Of a DNA stretch of 64,000 nt, positions 37,471 to 47,449 are shown one piece after another (position 1 is the first letter of the stretch; every line of letters starts with the position of its first letter). Position numbers and translations under genes: made by a program. The stretch spans positions 122,556,937-122,620,936 of the forward strand of contig NC_134538.1 in the NCBI RefSeq assembly GCF_050624435.1. The letters are read 5' to 3'. The stretch comes from Tenrec ecaudatus. Its lineage: Eukaryota > Chordata > Mammalia > Afrosoricida > Tenrecidae. The notes beneath the pieces are model-generated. The model ran no database searches. It was not told the origin of the DNA and saw only the letters and a list, made by a program, of their open reading frames with translations.

Positions 37471-37964
37471 AGTGAGTGCATCCTTCAGTGTTTCTCTACG
37501 TTTGCACTCGACCAAACCCGAAGCCTGGAGGAAACAACATTTTTATAGCTAGTAAGGTTTTCCAAGAAGAAAAAGCAAACTCTCAGCCCTGAGAAAATGT
37601 TGCCCAATTGTGTCAATGCAAGAGCCTGGATCATTTCTGTTGTTAGGCGCACTGAGACAGTTTGACTTCGTTACCCCAAGTGATGGAGTAGCACTGGCTT
37701 GTAGCTCCGCAGACGCAGACCACAGGGTCTTTCTGTGGCAGACCCAGGCTGGTGTGAACCGCCAAACTTTAGGCGACTGCCATCCAGTTCATCCTGACTC
37801 ACAGCACCCTCTAGAACCCCCACTAGTGCTTTTAAAAATCTCCACTGCAGAAGGCTAAAGAAGCCAATCTTCCCGGAGTCAGGAAGTATTGGAAAGCGTC
37901 CCTCTTCATAGCTAGCAGACACTTGCTGTTTGTTTTTAAAATCTTCCGGGTTTTCCAAAACCAA

Positions 37965-38140
37965 GCTCACTGTCATGGAATCCCTATAGGACAGGGTGGA
38001 ACGGCCTCTGTGGCTTTCCAGGACTTTACATCTGTGCTGGAACAGAAAGCCTCATCTTTCTCTGGCAGAGCGAAAGTGGTTTCAAACTGCTGACCTGGTG
38101 ACTGGTCACCAACCCACTACCACTGAAGTCACTCCAAGTG
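37965..38140 (-). mobile_element. AfroSINE
   Basis: Minus-oriented: ctataggacagggtggaacg, agcctcatctttctctggca, gtggtttcaaactgctgacc, then a decayed head. Confidence 0.8.
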
Positions 38141-38499
38141 CCCAGCACACCTGGCCCAGACTGTACACCCGGTGAGGTTTCGCCAATCAGATACCGATTT
38201 TTTTTAACCTGCTGTCAAAATAGAAATACAGGCAGGAGCTGTCTGACTCTAGAATACTTGCTATCTCCTTTTATAAGGAGGCTTATATATATTTTTAAAA
38301 GCCCCCCTTATCTTTCTACGCGCTATTTGAAGACTCCTCCCATGGAAGAGATTCCGCTCACTCCCCAGGAGAGAAAGGGATTACTAGAGGAAACCACCAG
38401 GTGCAGATTTTAGGGCTGGAAGACCCTTAGCACCTACTTCCTTTGCAGAGGTGCCTGCTCTCCAGAGAAAGCATCATCCTTGTCGGTTTTAAATAGATT

Positions 38500-38568
38500 C
38501 ATTTAAAGCGATATATATGCTACATTTAAAGCGATATATATGCTCATGATATGTATGTGTACGTCGTG

Positions 38569-38623
<55 letters not shown>
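38500..38623. repeat. 23-bp tandem duplication and (CA)n microsatellite
   Basis: The unit starting catttaaagcgatatatatg is present twice (38500-38522, 38523-38545) with no internal mismatch over at least 22 bp. It is followed by about 26 CA units at 38571-38623. Confidence 0.93.
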
Positions 38624-38625
<2 letters not shown>

Positions 38626-38799
38626 TGTAGAACTAAGGCGGCCTCTGGCCAGCACAGCATGGGGTTGAAAGTGTCCGGGAAGCCTCCCAGGGAGCTGGAG
38701 AAGTTAGCAGAGAGATACGGGCACAGCCAGGGCTGACTTAGCCCTGGAGGGACCACGAGAAGGAAAGGGGTGTCGCTGCTGGTAAAACCGTCCCCGCTG

Positions 38800-39860
38800 T
38801 CGCTGCAGAGGGTGCAGAAGCCACTGCCCGGGTGCCGGGACGGGGCCAGGTGGGCACGTCCAGTGCGGGCCCTAGGTTCCAGGAAAGGCTGATAGAGACC
38901 GCGAGGTCCTGCCCAGCACAGGCAGCGACAGCGAGAGACGCCGGAGAGCACGGCCGCGCCCCTGTCCTGGAGCCTGCGGGCATCTCCGGGGTCCCGGCTC
39001 CCGAGGTCCCCTCCCCGGCGCCCGCCGCGCGCACTCACCGGCCGGCGCTGCCCTGGGCGGAGCCGCCGCCGCCCGCGCTCCCGGAGCCGCCGCCGCCGCC
39101 GCCGCTGCCTCCGCGCGCGCGGGCTCTGCGTCCGACAGGCGGCCGGGCAGTGTGGGCGCCGCGCCCGCGCCGCTCCGGTTACCCGCGCCGCCCCGCCCCG
39201 CCCCCAGCGGCCCCGGCACCCCGCGCAGCCCCGCCCCCCGCCGCCACGCCCCCTCCGCGGGCCCCGGGACCCCGCGCAGCCCCGCCCGCGCCACGCCCTC
39301 TCCGAGGGTCCCGGGACCCCGCGCAGCCCCGCCCCCGCCGCCACGCCCCCTCCGCGGGCCCCGGGACCCCGCGCAGCCCCGCCACGCCACGCCCCCTCCG
39401 CGGGTCCCCCGCCGCCACGCCCCCTCCACGGGCCCCGGGACCCCGCGCAGCCCCGCCCCGCCACGCCCCCTCCGCGGGTCCCCCGCCGCCACGCCCCCTC
39501 CACGGGCCCCGGGACCCCGCGCAGCCCCGCCCCGCCACGCCCCCTCCGCGGGTCCCCCGCCGCCACGCCCCCTCCACGGGCCCCGGGACCCCGCGCAGCC
39601 CCCCCCGCCACGCCCCCTCCGCGGGCCCGGAACCCCGCGCAGCCCCGCTCCCGCCACGCCTCCTCCGCGGGCCCCCGCCGCCACGCCCCCGCCTAGAACT
39701 TTCTGCGGGCCAGGCCCACCTGCTCCCGCCGGGCAGCCGGCGAACGCCTCCAGCCGGCACCCGCCGCTCTGCGCCGGGAAGGAGGCCTTCGCGTGGGTCC
39801 GGAGGGTGAAGACGGGGACACGCCTCCCATGCGAGCCCTCGGAAAATCTAAGCCCCGCGG
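38800..39860 (-). promoter_or_regulatory. CpG island; probable SLC26A5 promoter and exon 1
   Basis: About 1 kb of very GC- and CpG-rich DNA in an otherwise AT-rich region. On the minus strand a near-perfect donor, GCCGGCCG|gtgagt, ends a putative exon at 39039. Just upstream are GC boxes (ggctccgccc) and GCC/GGC-repeat stretches typical of a 5'UTR. No coding sequence is evident. The orientation matches SLC26A5, whose next recognised exon is downstream on the same strand. The transcription start is not determinable by eye; I would expect it between 39045 and 39200. It could alternatively belong to an unknown non-coding transcript. Confidence 0.55.
39210..39690. repeat. GC-rich minisatellite in CpG island
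   Basis: The core GCGCAGCCCC, preceded by CCGGGACCCC-like sequence, recurs eight times with starts at about 39223, 39274, 39321, 39371, 39445, 39519, 39593 and 39637 (spacings 51, 47, 50, 74, 74, 74, 44). The three 74-bp units (anchored at 39417, 39491 and 39565) are nearly identical; the shorter units lack an extra segment containing GCGGGTCCCCCGCCGCC. Each unit carries one or two CCACGCCCCCTCC boxes (KLF/SP-like). Long open frames on both strands here are a by-product of the repeat. Confidence 0.93.
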
Positions 39861-40154
39861 AGCCTCGGAGGGCGCAGGAAGCTTGTAAAGCGGAGCAGAG
39901 TAACAGCGATGGATGCATTTTTCAAACGCGTGCCAGAAGGTCCCATCATCTTTTAATTGCAGTTCGCCCCAAACGTTTCGAAGCCCCTTCCTGTATGTGT
40001 ATATTATAAAAACCGATGTCTAGATCTACATATTGTCAGTTACTTAGAGCTGCCTTCAGTTTCCTTGCCGGTATTGACTGTTAATTTGTGCTTCAAAGCC
40101 ACGCAGGTGAGGGAATTACTCCATTTCCAGGCATTCTCATGAAGGACAGGCTTG

Positions 40155-40325
40155 GTGGGTGGGCTACCCACTGAGCTGCAAAGGTCAGGGCGCAAACCCA
40201 CACGCTGCTCCACAAGAGAACCGGCAGGCTGTGTACTTCCTAAAACATTTAACGTCTCCGAAACCCAGAGGGAAAGTTCTACCCTGTCCTGCAGGGTGGC
40301 GATGAGTTGGAATCGGCTTGAAGGC
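40155..40325 (+). mobile_element. AfroSINE
   Basis: ggctacccactgagctgcaa, gcgcaaacccacacgctgct, gttctaccctgtcctgcagg, gcgatgagttggaatcggct. Confidence 0.82.
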
Positions 40326-40367
40326 TTTTATTGCCTGTTTAGTAAAGGAACATAACAAGCTGCTTTT

Positions 40368-41000
40368 TTTCTTAATTAAATACCTTTACCGGGGGCTTTC
40401 ACAGCCTTCTCACAATCCATACATTCACCCATTGTGTCAAGCACGTTTGCACATAGGTTGCCGTGTCACGTTCAAAGCATTTTCTTTCTATGTGAGCCCT
40501 TGATATCAGCTTATTTTTTCTCTCCCTCGTGAACCTTTGACAAATGATAAATTATTTTCATATCTTACATCAGCCGCTGTCTCCCTTCACCCACTTTTCT
40601 GTTGTTCGTCCCCGTTGGAGGGGGTTATATGTCAATCCTTGTGAATAATTCCCCCTTTCTCCCCACCTTCCCCTAACCCTCCGGTTACCTCTAGTCTATT
40701 GCTGGCCCTGTCCTGGATTCCCTGTGGCCCGGGCTCTTATCTGTCTGTAGCAATGTGCATGCTCTGGTCTAGCCGGATTTGTAAGGTAGAATTGAGGTCA
40801 TGCTAGTGGGGGTGGGGGAGTCAGGGAAGCATTAAAGAACTAGAGGAAAGTTGTATGTTTCATTAATGCTATACTGCACCCTGACTGGCTCATCTCCTCC
40901 TTGTGACCCTTCTGTAAAGGGATGTCTAATCGTCTACAAATGGGCGTTAGGTCTCCACTCCTGCCATGCACCGTGGAACAAGCTGCTTCTATGAAAGGAA
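40368..41000 (-). mobile_element. L1 3' UTR, long copy
   Basis: Reverse complement of the 25005-25633 element: cagccttctcacaatccata, ttttctgttgttcgtccccg, gtctagccggatttgtaagg, cactgactggct-like ctgactggctcatctcctcc. The 5' limit is uncertain. Confidence 0.8.
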
Positions 41001-41284
41001 TCATGGAGGACAGATGGATGATGGGAGGAAAGGGAAAAAGAACGAGCCCATTTGTAACCATTAAGATGCCATGGGGCAGGGTGACCACAGGCCTGTACCC
41101 AAGAAGTTGAGGGTAGAAACCTATGTCGCTATCTTATTTCCCTTTTTGATGACTTAGCAGTAGTTACAGTTGGTTCATCGGGGTCACCCCCACCCCCACC
41201 CCTGCTCTCTGGGCACACTGTAGTCATGTAGGTGATGAGCTACCTATTTCACAGCTGGTCTTCTGGCCAATGACACCCTGGACG

Positions 41285-41645
41285 CATTGGGCTGTGATCT
41301 GCATGGACAGCAGTTCAAAACCACCCCAGCTCTTAGGGAGAAAGACTGGGCTTTCTACTCCTATAAACAGTTACAGTCTGGGAAACCCACAGGGGCCTCT
41401 GTGAGTCAGCATGGACTGTTTGCAGTGAGTTTAGTTTAGTTTTGATTCTTCCAGCTGAAAAGCCCTGCTTTGAGTAACACCACCTCCACACTACACACTG
41501 CCATTGAATTCCAACCTTGTAGGACAGAGTAGAACTTCGTTAGGGTTTCAATTCCTTAAGGGAGCTGATAGCCGGTGAGTCTGACCCTTGGATCTGTGGT
41601 TAGCAGTCCAATTCATTGGGCTAATTCATTAATCCACTTCTAATC
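41285..41645. mobile_element. AfroSINE inverted pair
   Basis: 41285-41440 plus (cagcagttcaaaaccacccc, gagaaagactgggctttcta, gtgagtcagcatggactgtt). 41500-41645 minus (tgccattgaattccaacctt ... ctgtggttagcagtccaatt). Confidence 0.75.
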
Positions 41646-41929
41646 AGGCGGTTCCTGCATCAGGGAGGATGTACTAAAAACACAATTCCATCCTCCACGC
41701 CTGGGCACACTCTTCCAAAGTTCCAGAACCTTCCAGGTTTCCCCACACCCCATGCAGAGGAGCTACAGCTATCTGGGCCTGGTGTGCAAAATCAGTTTTG
41801 ATTTTTTTTCAAGTTTCTGAACAGTTGTGAACGAATGCTAGGAGAATGTTACTGGAGATGAGTTGGGTCTCCTGTGGAATGAATTTCTGATGGCTTTCTT
41901 TGGACACGTGACATGCCCTGTAGCCCAGT

Positions 41930-42085
41930 ACTTCTTCATCTATAATGTATGTACCAATTACCTGGGATCTTGTAAAACATGCAGCTATTGAGTCAGTAGG
42001 TCTGGAGGTGAAATACGCATTTCTAACCAGGCCCCAACCAGGCGGTTTAGAGATGGCACTTGGAGTGCCAGCAGAATAGACAGTG
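41930..42085 (+). mobile_element. MER5A-like hAT-Charlie MITE
   Basis: accaattacctgggatcttg, gagtcagtaggtctggaggt, gaaatacgcatttctaacca: a good match to the MER5A pattern. Confidence 0.75.
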
Positions 42086-42177
42086 GATTGTAGATTACAG
42101 GGTCCACCCGAGATCTCTTCCTAAGTGTGTCTTTCAAAAGACTTTATTGGTAAAGACGGAACAGGGGCATATGATTC

Positions 42178-42365
42178 TTATAGGTGGCGCAGAGGTTGAA
42201 GCATTTGGCAGCTAACCCCAAAGGCTGGTGGTTTGAACCCACCAAGGACTCCAAGGGAGAAAGATGAGGCAATTTGCTTTTTAAAAGAATGAAAGTCTCA
42301 GAAACCCTCGGAAGCAGTCCTCCGGTGTCCTCCAAGGTCGCTATGACTCGACAGCAGTGGCTTAT
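42178..42365 (+). mobile_element. AfroSINE
   Basis: taggtggcgcagaggttgaa, gctggtggtttgaacccacc, gagaaagatgaggcaatttg, gtcgctatgactcgacagca. Confidence 0.83.
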
Positions 42366-43574
42366 TGCAAATGCCTGGTCAGTGCAGAAAAGACGGGAAG
42401 CCTCCGCAGCGATTTTAGAGCTGCGGGTGCAGCAAGTGAAGATGGTCGGGATGAAGAGTTTGCTCCCAGGAGGGGTGAGTTCAGTTGTTTCAAAGTGAGG
42501 ATAAATTCACATAACAGTCGTCCATAAATTGGACTTTCATAACTTGGAGATTTACTTGACTTTTTGATGCAGGATCCAGGTAGATAGTACAACCATAGCC
42601 ATTGTTTTAAATTCTTTATGTGCTTTAAATTCTATCACTACTGCAATCCTGTGTTGGCTACTGCTATTCATTCCAGACGATCTCTAGGTGAGATTTTAAG
42701 AACCGTGTCTAGTACTACATGAAACAGTGGACCAGTGTTAGCCACCAGGACTGCGATTGTCCCGGGTGCATTGTCTACCTGGGCTTTGCACCCAAACGCA
42801 AAGAGCCTCGTCTTTTAGTTTAAGGATTTCCACCATTTCTTGTGGGTTGGATTTTAGTTTTTTAAAATATCCATGTTAGTTGTTAGAATATTAATAAGAT
42901 TCCAAAAGTGAAAACTGCACAAAAGATACACTCAGAGAAGCATCACTACCTGTAACTGATACTGCAGTTTTTTACTGATCTTTTCTGTTTCCTTTGGAAA
43001 TCTAAATGGATATATGTATCCATTTCCTGGTGGTTGGTCCAAACACTAGTTCAATTGCTGTCCCATAAAGCAATCTAATCACCTTCCATAATATAATGTA
43101 TCTCTCATTCACTTGGAAAGGGATTTCTTCCAGGTGTCCTGTGCCTCTGACTAACATTTTTGCCAGGACTCTCTGTGGTACGTCTGCAGGACTCTCCAGG
43201 ATGCTACCTGTCTATGGGTTTGAACTTTTGAGCCAATTCCTTAAGGTAAATCAATCTCTTGTTGCCTCTCCCTCTCTTTCTTACTCAGTTTCTCTAGTTT
43301 CCCAAGACAAATCTTATTCCCTCTTTTTCCTGTAGAAAAGGTGGCATGTTCTGTATGCTCTTTTGAATTTAGTTCCATATGACCTTATACAACTCTTCCA
43401 TATATACATATATAGTACTATATATAACTACATAGTACTACAGTGTGTATATATATATCAGTTATCCCAACAATCATGTATATTTGAACATTTACTTTCC
43501 AATCTTCTTTAGTAAAAAATCATGTTGCAATGAATAACCTGCACATACACAATTTTGTAATTTCGGAGGCTGTG

Positions 43575-44060
43575 GCAGTTACATAATCTCCTGTCAACTT
43601 GCAGAGGGGTGGAGTCTAGCCTATCAATCAAGTCAAAGCCAATGAGACCTCTGTGTGGGTATAGCCTTCTCCTGAGGTTTCTGGGAACTCCTAATTTCTG
43701 CGTCTTCCTGTTGACAAGCCATATGGAGCTATGCTGAGGGCACCCAGAGCCTTGGAGCTGGAAAAGCCACGTGGAGACCCACGCCAGCACTAAGATGCTT
43801 CCACTGCCACTGGATCCACAGACTTTCCACCCACTGGCCTGTGATCATCTTGCACTCAGGGTCATTGCCTGTGTTGTGTGAGTCTGAAGAGGAATTTATA
43901 GACTAGTATTGGACATATGGACTAATGTTGGACTTAGGAACTTAGACTTGGCTGGGCTGGGATGTTCTCTTAATATACAATTGCTCTTTGATATAAAGCT
44001 CTATCTTACAATGAATGTCTATGAATTTGTTTCTCTAGTCTACCCGGACTAACACAGAGG
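43575..44060 (+). mobile_element. LTR-like interspersed repeat
   Basis: Begins near ctgtggcagttacataatct, includes tatggactaatgttggactt and ends tctctagtctacccggacta and acacagag. I recognise it as a common mammalian repeat, probably a solo LTR, but cannot name it with confidence. Confidence 0.45.
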
Positions 44061-44574
44061 CATATATACAGCATCTACAATAGGGACGTGTGTAGAAACC
44101 AGAGTTGACTAGTGTTACTAGGGGCAGGTTTAGGGGACACTGAGCTTCTAAAGGTGATGGAGAAATCTGTAAATAGTTCATTCTGACGATTGCACACCTA
44201 ATTGATGTCATGGAATTTTACATGTAAAGAAGGTCCAAATGGCAAATGTTTCAGTACATATGTACCTTCAAAAAGAAAGGTTATTCAAGTATAAGTATAA
44301 ATCCCCTAGGAAAAAGTTACAATTTATTCTTTTTAGCTATTTTTGTGAGCTGAATATATAATTACTCACCACCGTGTTTGGCATTACATTCAATCTGTGC
44401 TATCTTTTTTTCCTTTCACAAGAAAACTGATTGACATCTGTAGCACTTGATCCAGGCTGCTCTGCTGTGATTTGGGAACTTGTGCAGGGCTCTGGTGGTG
44501 TGGAATTGTGCTTCAGGGAGAGTGGCCCTGACCTTCTTCCTTTGTTGTTTCACTAAGATCCAAAGATGACGAAA

Positions 44575-44755
44575 CTCACTGCCATCGACTGGATGCTAAT
44601 TCATAGTGACCTACAAGACAGGGTAAAACTTCCCCTGTGAGGTTCCAAGACAGTCACTCTTTATGGGAGACCTTTCTCCCAGGGAGCGGCCAGTGGTTTT
44701 GAACTGCTGACCTTTGGGAATGCCAACTTGTAACCACTATACCACCACCCAAAGA
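44575..44755 (-). mobile_element. AfroSINE
   Basis: Minus-oriented: ctgccatcgactggatgcta (tail), gccagtggttttgaactgct (B-box region), ttgtaaccactataccacca (head). Confidence 0.85.
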
Positions 44756-46329
44756 TCTAAGTGTTTCACGACAATCAGAAAACTGAGGGACAAACCAAAG
44801 AATTCCACTTTAGATCACACTCATCATTACTGCAAAGCTTCCAAAAACGGTCTACAGCCTTGGAAAACCTAGTTTCTACTCCGTCCTGAAGGATCACTAT
44901 GAGTTGGAATTGAGTTGATTTTGTGGTTGTTAATACAAAAATGGCTACTTTAGAATTAGAAGCAGTTGGTTTCTTCTTTAGTCCTGAAAGGCGTTGTTCA
45001 GTGTCTGTTTCGGTAAGTACAGAGATATTTAAGTGTCTTAACACATCACAAGCTTGTTTGTCTTCTGTCAACAGGAATATCAAGGAATTACTATGATAAC
45101 AATTTTGTGTGAGTTAGTGTACTGTCATGTGGTTCACCGAGGCGCTACTTCTTACACATGTCTTTGGGCCCTTTCATGATTCACATATGTATCCCTGTAT
45201 TATCATTCTACCAGCACTCGCGTTATAGAACGTATGGTTTCCTAAGAGCTCCTCTTTCTCTGCTGCATTGGAGTGACTGCTGGATGGCCGAGCACACACC
45301 CTGCTGTAAGGTAATGAGACCCCTGGTGGATGGCGAGCCTTCCCGGGGTCACTGCATGGTCTCCCGGGGCAGAAAGGCATGATCAGTCTCCATTCATGTT
45401 GCGTCTAAAAGAGAAAAGAACAAGCTGTGACAATTCACTCATCACGAGCACCCAGAGCACCTAATGGGAGATGGAATAGTAGTGACAAGACCTTCTCACC
45501 TGTGAACTGGACATCTTTTCCTAAGAGTGGACGCGTTCTCTAGACGGTGAGTCAGTGCATGGTGGCTTTCCCTACTCTGCTGGGTAAGAGAGTGCGGACT
45601 CTGAATCCTGTGTGGAACTTCGGGCAGATGGTTTCAAGTCCTTCTGCGACTGCTGCTCAGCTCTCGTCCCAGGCCCCCTCTGCCTCCTGCTTCTTGCCTT
45701 CCCCTCCTCCAACCTCGCTTGACCTCAGCCAGAGCGCACGGAGCAAAAGTCACCTGCCGGGAACTCACCCATGTTTCCCAGATGTCTCCTGACCAGAACA
45801 GAACTTTGTTAAGATGAGGAATGGGTCCCCACACTTGCCGGCTCCTGCCTCCCCAACAAAAGCGGCCCCTGCCCATTCCTTCAGGCGCCTCACCGACCTT
45901 CCTCACATTTGACTGATGTGTGGGACGCTCAGGGGCCAAGTGGGTGCCTGCCTTGGTGATTTGCGTAGGTCGCACTGTCTCTAGACTGTATTCTTGCCCC
46001 ATTGAGTCTGCCGGTTGCCTATTCTTTCATTTTCACGAGTACAGTGCTTTAGATTGTGTGTGTGCTTTTGTTTTAGATTTTTCACATGGGATAAGGAACA
46101 AAACCAACCCTGTGCATACAATTTATTCAAACCTTAAGATTTTGTCACACGTGTAATTTTTACTTAATATATTCAAATATATTTAAAAATATTCGTGCCC
46201 CTTCTCTTATTCCCTCATCTGAGGTAACCACTCTCGTGAATTTGTATGCATGGTTCCATAACTTGCATCTCTGTCTTTACTATCGGTGCACACATTAGTG
46301 AACATCGTCGTTGTCTGCGGGCACTCTGC

Positions 46330-46455
46330 AGGTGTAATGGCACCGCCTGCGCTCTTCCCTGCAAGCATGCAGCCTAGAGCCCACGGGGCCGCTCTACTCT
46401 GTCCTAGAGGGGTGCCACGAGTCAGGACTGACCGGATGGCACGGAGAGAGTTGTT
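46330..46455 (+). mobile_element. AfroSINE, partial
   Basis: agcccacggggccgctctac, tgtcctagaggggtgccacg, agtcaggactgaccggatgg: the 3' half on the plus strand. Confidence 0.75.
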
Positions 46456-46959
46456 TGCAAGTGCGTTTCCTGAAGAAACAGGCCAGTTTTGCTCAGGAGT
46501 CAGAAGCCGGGTAATGTACCTCTGAAATAAGCTTTCTTGTTTATTGGACTGGTTAGGGTCTCTCCCTCTCCAAGGTAAAGATTTTCTCCATTCACCCTTC
46601 TCTTCTTACTTCCATTTCCAGAAAGAGCTCTTCTTCTTCGTCTTTTTAATGTTCATTAGATCTTGTACACCCTTGTACTGCTACAACTTTCCTTGGATTG
46701 TTTGTGTGTTGGTGATTCTGTTTCCGAGTAGACTACAAATTGAGGACGGGCACCCCATTCCCCTTGTTGGTGGGCATCGTCCAGTCGTTTCTGATGCACA
46801 GCGCCTCAGACGCCCGAGGAGCCCGTCCCGCTGGCCTTCTAGGCTGTCTTCTTCCCAGGGTTCAGAGCGCAGGGAGGGCGGTGGTGCAGGGCTAGGCTCG
46901 GTGACTCAGGCCCATCCAGCAGCTTCCCCAGAGACATGGCCTTCTGTTTCTGTAGCCAT

Positions 46960-47180
46960 CAAGCCAGATGCGGGGCAGCTCTCCTCTGTCACATGGGTCC
47001 CTGTGCCTTGGAATCCACTTGAGAGCTCCCAAACACCGCCATCCCCCCAACCCCACCCCCCACAGTCTTTACAGAAGCAGATTACCCGGTCTTCCTCCTT
47101 CAGAGTTTTGGGTGGTTTGGGATCAGCCAATCTTTCGGTTAGCAGCCAAGCACTGCATGGTTGTACCCCCAGGGCTCATT
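46960..47180 (-). mobile_element. AfroSINE, older tRNA-type
   Basis: agaagcagattacccggtct, tttcggttagcagccaagca, tggttgtacccccagggctc: reverse complement of the head and middle. Diverged sequence of the same kind begins near 46760. Confidence 0.7.
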
Positions 47181-47449
47181 ATGATGTGAGGGGAAATAAG
47201 TAAATATCGTTCCTGGGGTTCCAGTTTCCTGGGGTTTGTTCTGAGCACAACATGCTTAAACACGTCTCTGTGGTCGGTGGGTACTGTCAGTAATACATTT
47301 TGCTTCGTCTCAGCAGGGTGCCTTCAAGAGCACGGGTCCAAAGAACCAGTCACTTCTGAGAGGGTCTGCTGGGCTAGGTCAATTCAGGACAGAAAGGTCC
47401 GTCAAAAGGTGCGGTGACTGTGTTTTGGAATCCCAAAGGAGCAATCCAC

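Larger units (their letters stand above)
35836..38799 (-). other. SLC26A5 intron 1 (inferred)
   Basis: Mostly unassigned sequence at 35836-37260, AfroSINEs at 37265-37470 and 37965-38140 with a fragment near 37775-37860, unassigned sequence at 38140-38499, a 23-bp tandem duplication (38500-38545) and a CA microsatellite (38571-38623). No coding exon recognised. Intron status depends on the exon 1 and exon 2 candidates. Confidence 0.45.

Noticed and set aside
39210-39690. Regularly spaced repeats considered as a CRISPR-like array
   Set aside because: Eukaryotic minisatellite: the spacers are themselves repeats, unit lengths vary, and the locus is a vertebrate CpG island.
38544-40009. Very long open frames (285-355 codons) on both strands rich in Pro/Arg/Gly/Ala
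   Set aside because: They arise from the GC-rich minisatellite, which has few stop codons in any frame; overlapping frames on both strands and no recognisable domain argue against coding.
46544-47203. 219-codon plus-strand open frame
   Set aside because: Its second half is the reverse strand of an old AfroSINE, and the first half matches nothing that I recognise.
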